Assembly: GCA_012270355.1 (NCBI GenBank)
Contig: JAAXIL010000182.1
Span: 1,352 to 8,540, forward strand
DNA from: Psychrobacter sp.
GTDB lineage: Bacteria > Pseudomonadota > Gammaproteobacteria > Pseudomonadales > Moraxellaceae
Direction of reading: 5' to 3'
Length of the DNA: 7,189 nucleotides
Part shown: positions 1 through 6,177 of the stretch, piece after piece
Layout: the number at the start of each line of letters is the position of its first letter
Position numbering within the stretch: position 1 is the first letter of the stretch
Program-made: the position numbers and the translations under genes
The notes under the pieces: model-generated
Seen by the model: the letters and a program-made list of their open reading frames with translations, nothing else
The model's database searches: none
Told to the model about the DNA's origin: nothing

Positions 1-647
1 GATTTATAGACAGGTCCTGTGATTTTATCCACTTGCGGAATGCTTGCCGTCCCATAAGCAAGTGCCGCCACCGCTTGAGCACCGCCAATGGTAAAGACCT
101 TGTCAACACCTGCGAGGTATGCGGCTGCCAGTACCAAAGGGTTAAGCTCACCTTTGGGGGCAGGCACAACCATGACAATCTCGCCCACGCCAGCGACTTT
201 GGCAGGAATGGCGTTCATCAACACCGAGGAGGGATAAGACGCAAGCCCACCAGGAACATAAATGCCCACTCGGTCAAGTGGCGTAACCTGTTGTCCGAGA
301 CGGTTGCCAAGCTCATCGGTATAGTGCCATGTTTCTTGCACTTGACGGGTGTGAAAGTCCCGAATGCGAGTGGCGGCGGTGGTCAGGGCTTGTTTTAACG
401 CATCGTCTAAGTCATCAAAAGCAGATTGTAAATCGGCATCGCTTAGAGTCAGGTCAGCCATTGTGGTGGCGGGGTGTTGGTCGAACTTTTGTGTCAGTGC
501 AAGTACGGCTTTATCGCCCTCGGTTCGCACTTGGTTGATGATGTCATCGACCGTGTTTAATAAGTCTTTATCATTCACGGTTTCAAAGGCGAGTAGGTCG
601 GTAAGTTGCTCGTTAAAATTGGCGTCGGTGCTGGATAAACGTCGCAT
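1..647 (-). CDS. hisD: Histidinol dehydrogenase, N-terminal part, cut by the window edge
   Basis: HisD oxidises L-histidinol to L-histidine in two NAD-dependent steps, the last reactions of histidine synthesis, in the cytosol. The window holds the start codon and 215 full codons, about half of the usual 430 residues. Family landmarks are an N-terminal helical region, the stretch VGIYVPGG (about residues 127-134), a PSSVLMNAIPA segment, and GGAQAVAALAYGT followed by VDKITGP. A good ribosome site (AAGGA, 654-658) lies six bases before the ATG, so the start is well supported. It follows hisG on the same strand after a 126-base spacer containing a strong hairpin. Oddity: the family reads GPGN followed by a hydrophobic residue here, but this frame reads GPVYK in its final codons, so the match breaks within the last ten bases. 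That may be an insertion, a small deletion or an assembly edge, so it is uncertain whether the gene is intact. The catalytic zinc ligands lie beyond the edge. Confidence 0.93.
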   Translation of the reverse strand, partial: MRRLSSTDANFNEQLTDLLAFETVNDKDLLNTVDDIINQVRTEGDKAVLALTQKFDQHPATTMADLTLSDADLQSAFDDLDDALKQALTTAATRIRDFHTRQVQETWHYTDELGNRLGQQVTPLDRVGIYVPGGLASYPSSVLMNAIPAKVAGVGEIVMVVPAPKGELNPLVLAAAYLAGVDKVFTIGGAQAVAALAYGTASIPQVDKITGPVYK

Positions 648-698
648 GGGTTTTCCTTTATTCTTTCTGTGGCATAGAGCGGGGGTATAGATATGATA

Positions 699-746
699 AA
701 ACCAGTGTATCACTTAACAGATAATTGATAAGCGACGCACTGGTTT
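699..746 (-). terminator. Long imperfect hairpin between hisG and hisD, possible terminator or attenuator
   Basis: Positions 699-707 and 738-746 are perfect 9-base inverted repeats (CACTGGTTT and its complement). Inside them pairing continues: 709-716 with 729-736 and 718-719 with 726-727, leaving a six-base loop at 720-725. In minus-strand RNA only two positions fail to pair (708/737 and 717/728), because two pairs become G-U wobbles. In plus-strand RNA these two become A-C mismatches. A short U run (698-701 in minus sense, UUUU, three of these bases in the stem) follows the 3' arm. This resembles a weak factor-independent terminator just after hisG, or an mRNA-stabilising or attenuating element ahead of hisD. 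The U tract is short, so full termination is doubtful. Confidence 0.5.
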
Positions 747-773
747 AAATTTTTGAAGATTGAGTTTTACCCC

Positions 774-1415
774 TTACCCCACACTCGCTTCAAAACTTTG
801 TAATATCGGCTCAAGTAGGGCAAATTTGCGTTTATAGCTGACTTGATTAACAATTAAGCGAGACGACACATCGCAAATGTGTTCAAGTGGCTCAAGCCCG
901 TTGGCTCTAAGCGTATTGCCCGTGTCCACCACATCCACAATCAAATCACCTAGCCCAACAAGTGGAGCAAGCTCCATTGAGCCATAAAGCTTGATGATAT
1001 CCACCTGTTTGCCTTGACTGGCAAAATATGCCCGAGCCACATTGACATATTTGGTGGCGACACGCAAACGACGCTCAGGCAAGTTTGCCACCTTTATGCC
1101 CGCAGTCATCAGTTTGCATTTTGCAATCTGCAAATCCAGCAATTCATACACGTGCTTTGCTCCATACTCAAGCAATACGTCTTTGCCCGCCACACCAAAA
1201 TCTGCTGCCCCGTGTTCCACATAAGTTGGCACATCCGATGCCCGCAAAATCAGCACCCGTACCTTATCGTTGGTGGTCGCAAAAATCAGCTTGCGAGACT
1301 TATCGGGGTCTTCTAAAAGCTCTATGCCTGCCGCTTTGAGTAGGGGCAAGGTTTCTTTGAAAATACGCCCCTTGGATAGGGCAAGGGTCAAGCCATTAAA
1401 TTCTGTCGGTTGCAT
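774..1415 (-). CDS. hisG: ATP phosphoribosyltransferase, catalytic subunit, short form
   Basis: HisG joins ATP and PRPP to form phosphoribosyl-ATP, the committed and feedback-regulated first step of histidine synthesis, in the cytosol. The protein is 213 residues, the length of the short (HisGs) form that lacks the C-terminal histidine-binding domain and needs the regulatory subunit HisZ. Visible landmarks are LALSKGRI near residues 11-18, [10 protein letters not shown] at 72-81, the family signature [17 protein letters not shown] at 147-163, and the PRPP-binding stretch [10 protein letters not shown] at 164-173. The start lies three bases after the murA stop, so the two genes are almost certainly cotranscribed; a weak ribosome site (AAAGGG) sits in the end of murA. 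hisZ is not in this window. Confidence in identity is very high; dependence on HisZ is inferred from length. Confidence 0.97.
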   Translation of the reverse strand: MQPTEFNGLTLALSKGRIFKETLPLLKAAGIELLEDPDKSRKLIFATTNDKVRVLILRASDVPTYVEHGAADFGVAGKDVLLEYGAKHVYELLDLQIAKCKLMTAGIKVANLPERRLRVATKYVNVARAYFASQGKQVDIIKLYGSMELAPLVGLGDLIVDVVDTGNTLRANGLEPLEHICDVSSRLIVNQVSYKRKFALLEPILQSFEASVG

Positions 1416-1418
1416 TTG

Positions 1419-2693
1419 TTAGCCCTTTACCCGCTCAATGGTGACGCCCAAACCTCTTAGTTTAGATTCCACATCTTCATAACCTCGGTCAATGTGATAG
1501 ATGCGGTCGATAAGACTTTCTCCATCTGCCGATGCCGCTGCCATGACCAATGACATGGAGGCTCGCAAATCGGTCGCCATGACGGGGGCGGCGGTAAACT
1601 TATCCACGCCCCGCACAATGGCGGTATGTCCATCAACCTTGATATTTGCCCCCAAGCGTTTTAGCTCTGGCACATGCATATAACGGTTTTCAAAAATGTT
1701 TTCGATGATGGTGCTACTGCCATCGGCGAGACAGCAGATTGCCATAAGCTGGGCTTGCATATCGGTCGGAAAGCCAGGGTGTGGCTGGGTGCGAATGTCC
1801 ACAGGTTTGGGTCTGCCTGCTATCTGTGCCCGAATCCAGCCATCATGCCCCTCACCGCCATGGGTGACCGTCGCTCCCATTGCTTCGAATTTTTTTAGAA
1901 CAGGGTGTAACAAATCAGCACTGGTATGCGTGGTTGTCACGTCACCAGCAGTCATGAGAGCACCTGCAAGATAAGAGCCCGTTTCGATGCGGTCGGGCAC
2001 TACCGAATACTCACAGCCATGCAAGCTCTCCACGCCTTCAATCGTTAGATTGGCGGTACCGATGCCATCAATTTTTGCTCCCATTTTTACGAGCATATTG
2101 GCTAAATCCACCACTTCGGGCTCACGGGCACAATTCTCAAGGCGGGTTGTGCCCGATGCCAATACGGCTGCTATGAGTACATTTTCGGTGCCGCCCACCG
2201 TTACCATATCAAAACTGTGCTCACAGCCAATGAGTCGTCCACCTGCGGGGGCTTTGGCTTTCACATAGCCGTTTTCAACAATGATGCTTGCCCCCATTGC
2301 TTCAAACGCTTTAAGATGCTGATCGACAGGGCGAGAGCCAATGGCACAGCCACCAGGCAAGGAGACTTCCGCTTCACCGTAACGGGCAAGCAAAGGTCCT
2401 AGCACCAAGATAGACGCTCGCATGGTTTTTACGAGATCATACGGGGCAAAATAACTGTCGATGCCTGAGTTATCACACGTAACCGTATCACCTTCTTTTT
2501 GGATATCAATGCCCATGCCAGCAATCAGCTTGATGAGAGTACGAACGTCTTGCAGGCTTGGCACATTGTGTAAAGTGGTTGGTGAGTCAGCAAGCATCAT
2601 GGCGGCGAGCAAGGGGAGGGCGGCATTTTTTGCCCCAGAAATTTTGACTTCGCCTGCAATTCGGCAAGCCCCAGTGATTAAAAATTGATCCAT
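1419..2693 (-). CDS. murA: UDP-N-acetylglucosamine 1-carboxyvinyltransferase
   Basis: MurA transfers enolpyruvate from phosphoenolpyruvate to UDP-GlcNAc, the first committed step of peptidoglycan synthesis in the cytosol, and is the target of fosfomycin. The protein has 424 residues, a full-length EPSP-synthase-like two-domain fold. Key residues are present: Lys22-Asn23 in [11 protein letters not shown], the catalytic Cys116 in [13 protein letters not shown], the general base Asp311 in [11 protein letters not shown], and Arg403 in HIDRGYED. Cys at position 116 (not Asp) predicts the normal fosfomycin-sensitive type. The start ATG has only a weak ribosome site (GGAA) but matches the family N-terminus. 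It follows ibaG by 50 bases and precedes hisG by three, an arrangement known from Pseudomonas and Acinetobacter. No internal stops or unusual features are seen. Confidence 0.98.
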   Translation of the reverse strand: MDQFLITGACRIAGEVKISGAKNAALPLLAAMMLADSPTTLHNVPSLQDVRTLIKLIAGMGIDIQKEGDTVTCDNSGIDSYFAPYDLVKTMRASILVLGPLLARYGEAEVSLPGGCAIGSRPVDQHLKAFEAMGASIIVENGYVKAKAPAGGRLIGCEHSFDMVTVGGTENVLIAAVLASGTTRLENCAREPEVVDLANMLVKMGAKIDGIGTANLTIEGVESLHGCEYSVVPDRIETGSYLAGALMTAGDVTTTHTSADLLHPVLKKFEAMGATVTHGGEGHDGWIRAQIAGRPKPVDIRTQPHPGFPTDMQAQLMAICCLADGSSTIIENIFENRYMHVPELKRLGANIKVDGHTAIVRGVDKFTAAPVMATDLRASMSLVMAAASADGESLIDRIYHIDRGYEDVESKLRGLGVTIERVKG

Positions 2694-2743
2694 CGAAAAT
2701 TCCAGCTAAAAACCTAAAACGAATAGAAAGTAAATAACAAAAA

Positions 2744-2986
2744 TTAACCTTGTTGCTCCGCCCATTCTTCGGGGGTGAGGGCTTGGATGTTGAGGGCATG
2801 AATGTCGCCACTGGCGATTATAGCATTGACAAGGGCATCCACCGGGTGTGGACGTTGCACAAGGCGATTACCAGCAAAGCTTTCATCCACGATTCGCACA
2901 GCAAATTTGTTGCCTTGGTTGGCCGCTTGTATGGTGGCTTCGGGAAAATGCGGGTGTAAAAAAGCGATTAAATCATCAGCATTCAT
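2744..2986 (-). CDS. ibaG: BolA family protein, IbaG type
   Basis: This is a small 80-residue protein of the BolA family. BolA-type proteins bind iron-sulfur clusters together with monothiol glutaredoxins, and IbaG in E. coli is linked to acid stress and iron-sulfur handling. The family C-terminal pattern is clear: GDIHALNIQALTPEEW near residues 60-75, with the His of IHAL that serves as a cluster ligand in relatives. The central stretch FAVRIVDESFAGNRLVQRPHPVDALV matches the class II KH-like fold. Its place directly upstream of murA is the same as for E. coli ibaG (yrbA), which favours IbaG over BolA itself. A ribosome site (AAGGA, 2997-3001) lies ten bases before the ATG. The 56-base gap from the hydrolase stop allows readthrough or a weak promoter of its own; I see no clear -10/-35 pair. 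Confidence 0.9.
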   Translation of the reverse strand: MNADDLIAFLHPHFPEATIQAANQGNKFAVRIVDESFAGNRLVQRPHPVDALVNAIIASGDIHALNIQALTPEEWAEQQG

Positions 2987-3042
2987 GGTTCAGTGATCCT
3001 TTGGTGATAGCTTATCAATAGGGATAGCCTAATAATGTTAGC

Positions 3043-3969
3043 CTATAAGTTCTTGTCTAAAAAAGCGATGACCTGCGGACGCACATCATTTAGCCAAGTG
3101 AGCGAGGTGGACATCGCCCCAATAATGGTGCCGTGCGATGCTCCCTTAATGTCAACCGTACTCACTTGAATATCCGCATCTTGCAACGCTTGCGTCATAT
3201 CTTCGGTATTTTTAGGATTCACAATGTTGTCATCTTCGGCAGTCATTAGCAAATAAGACGGTTGCTCACCGCTATTGCCCGATTTTATCAAACGGTCAGG
3301 CATGATGTCATCGGGGTTGCCATCTTCAGGAAAAGCAATGCGGCTGTCATATTGGCGAAAGTCATAACTATAAGGTCCAGCGATGCCCACAACCGCTTTA
3401 ATATTTGACGGTTTAAGTCCATAAGGGGCTAAAAAGTCGGCATTCGAAACAGCGGCGACAACATTAAACGCCCCTGCCGAATGACCAATGACCGCCATGC
3501 GGTTTGGGTCGGCATAAAATCGGCTGGCATTGTTGTGTGTCCAGGCAATGGCTTGGGCGGTATCATGAACATAGTCGGGATAGCGGTGCTCAGGGGCTTT
3601 GCGGTAGTTGATCACTGTGGTCACATAGCCAGCTTTTGCCAAACTTTCGCCAACAAACTTGTACTTATTTTTGTTGCCTGTTTGCCATGAGCCCCCGTGC
3701 ACAAAGACTACCAATGGATAAGTGGTGGTGAGTGTGTCCGTGTTGCCCTTTTTGATGGCTTGGCTTAACGCTTTTGGATAATAGACATCCAAATTTTGTA
3801 ATGGAGCATCACCATAAGCCATGTCTTTACTCACTGCAATACCGCCACTTCCGCTCACTCCATTGACCAAGCCAAGTAGCGTAGATTCGCTTGCATGAGC
3901 AGGGGTCAAAAATATGGCAACTGGGCCTATTGCGACTGCGGACAACACAAGCCATTGATAACGTTTCAT
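3043..3969 (-). CDS. Secreted alpha/beta hydrolase (esterase/lipase-like)
   Basis: This 308-residue protein starts with a typical Sec signal peptide: MKRYQW, a hydrophobic core to about residue 21, and a probable cleavage after Ala-His-Ala at 24-26. It should therefore act in the periplasm or outside the cell. The mature part has an alpha/beta hydrolase fold of the esterase/lipase (Aes, COG0657-like) kind: DVYYPK near 61-66, the oxyanion-hole motif HGGSW at 91-95, the nucleophile elbow GHSAGA at 162-167 with Ser164, a candidate acid at Asp246 or Asp247 (TAEDDNIV), and His279 in GASHGT. All triad elements are present, so it is probably active, likely on esters; the substrate cannot be read from the sequence. 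A ribosome site (AGGA, 3976-3979) lies six bases before the ATG. It lies 53 bases after yraN and before ibaG, an unusual neighbour for a cell-wall and translation cluster. Confidence 0.88.
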   Translation of the reverse strand: MKRYQWLVLSAVAIGPVAIFLTPAHASESTLLGLVNGVSGSGGIAVSKDMAYGDAPLQNLDVYYPKALSQAIKKGNTDTLTTTYPLVVFVHGGSWQTGNKNKYKFVGESLAKAGYVTTVINYRKAPEHRYPDYVHDTAQAIAWTHNNASRFYADPNRMAVIGHSAGAFNVVAAVSNADFLAPYGLKPSNIKAVVGIAGPYSYDFRQYDSRIAFPEDGNPDDIMPDRLIKSGNSGEQPSYLLMTAEDDNIVNPKNTEDMTQALQDADIQVSTVDIKGASHGTIIGAMSTSLTWLNDVRPQVIAFLDKNL

Positions 3970-4022
3970 GTTATTTCCTATTCACTATTAACTGTCTCAA
4001 AGTTTTACTGTCGCCACTTGAG

Positions 4023-4454
4023 CTACCACACGTCGGCATAGAATGCCCCTTGCACCCATTCGGGCATGACAGGTGAGGCTTTGTTATCTGTTGCGTCAAC
4101 ATCAAATGCCACCACATCAAACCGACATTCATACTCTTTATATTCAGGATGAGCCTGCAAAAAGTAGCGGGCGGTTTTGGCAATTTTCTTTTGCTTGGTG
4201 GGCGTGACACTCAACAACGCATCGCCAAAGCCTGAGCGTTTGCGTTTACGTACCTCTACAAATACCAGCGTATCCCACGCCATGCCAGATTCAATCATGA
4301 CCGCATCAAGCTCGCCCACTTTCGCTTTGAGCCAGTTTTGGGCGATAAGCGTTAAGCCCTGTGCCTGCAAAAAGGCAATCGCCTGCCTCTCATAGCATTC
4401 GCCATCCTGCTGTTTGGGCGAAGTGAGCGGTAGGGTAGAGGCGAGTTTAGACAT
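4023..4454 (-). CDS. yraN: UPF0102 family protein YraN (predicted endonuclease fold)
   Basis: YraN is a conserved protein of uncertain role with a restriction-endonuclease-like (PD-(D/E)XK) core. The 143-residue product shows the family pattern: an N-terminal GECYERQAIAFLQAQG helix near 18-33, the acidic GELD at 47-50, FVEVRKR at 65-71 (the E-x-K motif with Arg in place of Lys, as is common in this family), GFGDAL...K near 75-90, and RFDVV at 111-115. In many proteobacteria yraN lies close to rsmI, and here the two are divergent neighbours, which supports the call. The N-terminal 15 residues are poorly conserved and there is no clear ribosome site before this ATG, so the exact start is less certain. 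Biochemical function is not established by this sequence. Confidence 0.92.
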   Translation of the reverse strand: MSKLASTLPLTSPKQQDGECYERQAIAFLQAQGLTLIAQNWLKAKVGELDAVMIESGMAWDTLVFVEVRKRKRSGFGDALLSVTPTKQKKIAKTARYFLQAHPEYKEYECRFDVVAFDVDATDNKASPVMPEWVQGAFYADVW

Positions 4455-4478
4455 AAAGGTTGGGCATGGCGTGCGAGC

Positions 4479-4500
4479 TTGGCAAATGCGTCAACGCCAA
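4479..4500. promoter_or_regulatory. Inverted repeat in the yraN-rsmI divergent spacer
   Basis: TTGGC (4479-4483) and GCCAA (4496-4500) form a perfect 5-base inverted repeat around a 12-base centre that also contains the small palindrome GCGT-CA-ACGC (4488-4497). It lies between two divergent genes, a common place for an operator. The arms are short and could arise by chance, and no recognised regulator site matches. Confidence 0.2.
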
Positions 4501-4587
4501 ATATTTAATACGAGTTGCAAATTCAAACCGCTATGATAGCACACCATGCTACAATCGGTGGCAAATCCTCATACTGTTTGCAGGTCT

Positions 4588-5451
4588 ATGCTAAATTCCA
4601 CGTCATCTGACGCCAGTCAAGGTTGTTTATACGTCGTCGCCACGCCCATTGGTAATTTGAACGATATTACCAGTCACGCCATTGACACGCTCAAACAGGT
4701 GGACATCATCGCCTGTGAGGACACCCGCACCTCAGGCAAACTGCTGTCAAATTTTGGCATCGACACCCAAACCTGGGCGTATCATGAGCACAACAGTGCA
4801 GTGCAAACGCCCAAACTGATTGAAATGCTGCAGACAGGTAAACGCATCGCACTCATTAGTGATGCAGGTACACCACTGGTGAGTGATCCTGGCTATCAGC
4901 TGGTGCAAGCTGCCCATGAGGCAGACGTGTCGGTGTCGCCTGTGGTTGGAGCGTGTGCAGCAATTGCGGCATTGTCTGTGGCAGGACTGCCGTCGGACAA
5001 ATTTAGCTTTATTGGCTTTTTGCCTGCCAAAACGCATGGGCGAGTCAAGCAGTTGGAGGCTCTAAAAGGTCGGCAAGAAACGCTGATTTTTTATGAAGCA
5101 CCGCATCGCATCGTCGCCAGTGTTACTGACATGACGCAAGTGTTTGGAGCACAGCGGGCGGTGACCTTATGCCGAGAGCTGACCAAAACCTTCGAAACCG
5201 TGCATAAAACCACGTTAGGCGAATTGGCTGAGTTTGTAGCCGATGACCCCAATCAACAAAAAGGTGAGATTGTGCTCGTGGTCGCAGGCAATACGGCGAA
5301 TGCAGACGATGACCCAAGTCAACATGATGTTTTGCTGTTACGCTTGTTAGAAGATTTACCCATCAAAAAAGCGGCAAGGCTTGCCAGCGACATCACGGGT
5401 ATAAAAAAGAATGCATTGTATGAGCGGACGCTTGTTATAACGGGCGATTGA
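4588..5451 (+). CDS. rsmI: 16S rRNA (cytidine(1402)-2'-O)-methyltransferase
   Basis: RsmI uses S-adenosylmethionine to methylate the ribose of C1402 in the decoding centre of 16S rRNA. The product is a SAM-dependent tetrapyrrole-methylase-fold protein. Counting from the preferred start, landmarks are LYVVATPIGNL near 14-24, the stretch IIACEDTRTSGKLL near 40-53, ALISDAGTPLVSDPG at 88-102, SPVVGACA near 117-124, FIGFLPA near 141-147, FYEAPHR near 168-174, and GEIVLVV near 226-232. I chose the ATG at 4588, giving 287 residues, because it places the start the same distance before the first motif as in E. coli RsmI (286 residues). An in-frame ATG at 4546 would add 14 residues with no visible ribosome site and poor similarity. 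A TACAAT sequence (4550-4555) could be a -10 element between the two ATGs, which would also favour the later start, although no good -35 accompanies it. The 3' end overlaps the convergent alkA-type gene by 17 bases. Confidence 0.93.
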   Translation: MLNSTSSDASQGCLYVVATPIGNLNDITSHAIDTLKQVDIIACEDTRTSGKLLSNFGIDTQTWAYHEHNSAVQTPKLIEMLQTGKRIALISDAGTPLVSDPGYQLVQAAHEADVSVSPVVGACAAIAALSVAGLPSDKFSFIGFLPAKTHGRVKQLEALKGRQETLIFYEAPHRIVASVTDMTQVFGAQRAVTLCRELTKTFETVHKTTLGELAEFVADDPNQQKGEIVLVVAGNTANADDDPSQHDVLLLRLLEDLPIKKAARLASDITGIKKNALYERTLVITGD

Positions 5452-6109
5452 CCAATAGGGTAGCATAAACTGGCAACCCCTGTCTATCTTTTAAATACCC
5501 ATAATACGCCCAAAGCAAAAGGCTGGCGGCACTGCGATGAGGCGACCACGGTTCAGACAACGTCTTAAGCTGTTTCGGAGTGGGACGAGCGTCCAGTTCA
5601 AGTAATGCCATTGCCCCGACCTTGATTGCCAAATCATCAACCGCCAGCACATCTGCTCGCCCAAGGCTAAAGAGCAGATACATCTCTGCTGTCCATTTGC
5701 CAATACCCGTCACGGCGGTGAGCGTCGAGATGACTTCCTCGTCAGGCAATGTCGTCAACATCTCATAATTAATATCATGCTCGGCAAGTGAGCGTACATA
5801 GCGGATTTTTTGCCGAGATAATCCGTTTGCTCTAAAGGTGACGTCATCCGCCTGTTTAATGGCATCGGGCGTGGTGAGCTCTGCGGTCTCTAACTTTTGC
5901 CAAATGCTACGAGCAGCAGCAACCGACAGTTGTTGTCCTACCATTGCTCGCATGAGTTCCCGAAATCCGCCCGCATTACGTCTTAGGTCAGGTACGCCAA
6001 CTTGCTCGAATACAGGGGCAAACTTTGGCTCAATGGCAATCAATGTATGAATATGGGTTTCTAATTCGTTTTGATTGGCGATGGAGGTAAAGGTTAAAGG
6101 GTTTGGCAT
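5435..6109 (-). CDS. DNA-3-methyladenine glycosylase, AlkA/MAG type (HhH-GPD)
   Basis: This enzyme removes alkylated purines such as 3-methyladenine from DNA, opening base excision repair. The 224-residue product has the HhH-GPD superfamily layout: FRELMRAMVGQQLSVAAARSIW near 49-70, the NGLSRQKIRYVRSLA segment at 95-109, the helix-hairpin-helix TAVTGIGKWTAEMY at 131-144, and VLAVDDLAIKVG at 154-165, where the second Asp (159) is the expected catalytic residue. The conserved PWSPHRSAASLLLWAYYGYL follows at 187-206. Cys ligands of an iron-sulfur cluster (as in Nth or MutY) are absent, which supports the alkylation-specific branch. I chose the ATG at 6109. The reading frame is open to an ATG at 6163, but that start would lie inside the proposed promoter and adds 18 residues of no recognised similarity. 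No strong ribosome site precedes either ATG. It is divergent from recG, and its C-terminal end overlaps rsmI. Confidence 0.92.
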   Translation of the reverse strand: MPNPLTFTSIANQNELETHIHTLIAIEPKFAPVFEQVGVPDLRRNAGGFRELMRAMVGQQLSVAAARSIWQKLETAELTTPDAIKQADDVTFRANGLSRQKIRYVRSLAEHDINYEMLTTLPDEEVISTLTAVTGIGKWTAEMYLLFSLGRADVLAVDDLAIKVGAMALLELDARPTPKQLKTLSEPWSPHRSAASLLLWAYYGYLKDRQGLPVYATLLVNRPL

Positions 6110-6136
6110 AGGCGTATTGATGCGAACATAGGCAGA

Positions 6137-6165
6137 AATATAGGTATAATGCCAACATACCACAA
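6137..6165 (-). promoter_or_regulatory. Candidate alkA-type gene promoter
   Basis: On the minus strand TTGTGG (6160-6165) and TATATT (6137-6142) are separated by 17 bases, a sigma-70 spacing. The -10 is five of six to consensus, while the -35 matches only the first three bases. Transcription would start near 6130, upstream of the ATG at 6109 and downstream of the alternative ATG at 6163, which agrees with the chosen start. Confidence 0.4.
6145..6150 (+). promoter_or_regulatory. Candidate recG -10 element
   Basis: A perfect TATAAT lies 27 bases before the recG ATG at 6178 and would give a start of transcription near 6157. No convincing -35 is seen at 16-18 bases upstream; TTGATG at 6117-6122 is 22 bases away. 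The element sits inside the spacer of the opposing candidate promoter. Confidence 0.45.
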
Positions 6166-6177
6166 TTATTGCCTGTT

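Noticed and set aside
658..675. A five-codon minus-strand mini frame (MPQKE) just before hisD, considered as a leader peptide
   Set aside because: It has no histidine codons and no ribosome site, and it overlaps the hisD ribosome site; it is expected by chance.
33..690. Three plus-strand open frames opposite the start of hisD
   Set aside because: They are antisense shadows of hisD, with compositions unlike real proteins and no family motifs; the minus frame matches HisD throughout.
2587..2811. Minus-strand frame spanning the ibaG-murA junction
   Set aside because: It overlaps both well-supported genes in another frame and shows no recognisable domain.
3970..4022. Possible separate promoter for the hydrolase gene
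   Set aside because: An AT-rich TAATAG can be read as a -10, but no -35 at proper spacing was found, so I do not list it.
4546..4587. Longer N-terminus for RsmI from the ATG at 4546
   Set aside because: There is no ribosome site, and the added 14 residues exceed the E. coli-like length; it remains possible but is less likely.
6110..6163. Longer N-terminus for the glycosylase from the ATG at 6163
   Set aside because: It would put the start codon within the candidate promoter and adds residues with no family similarity.
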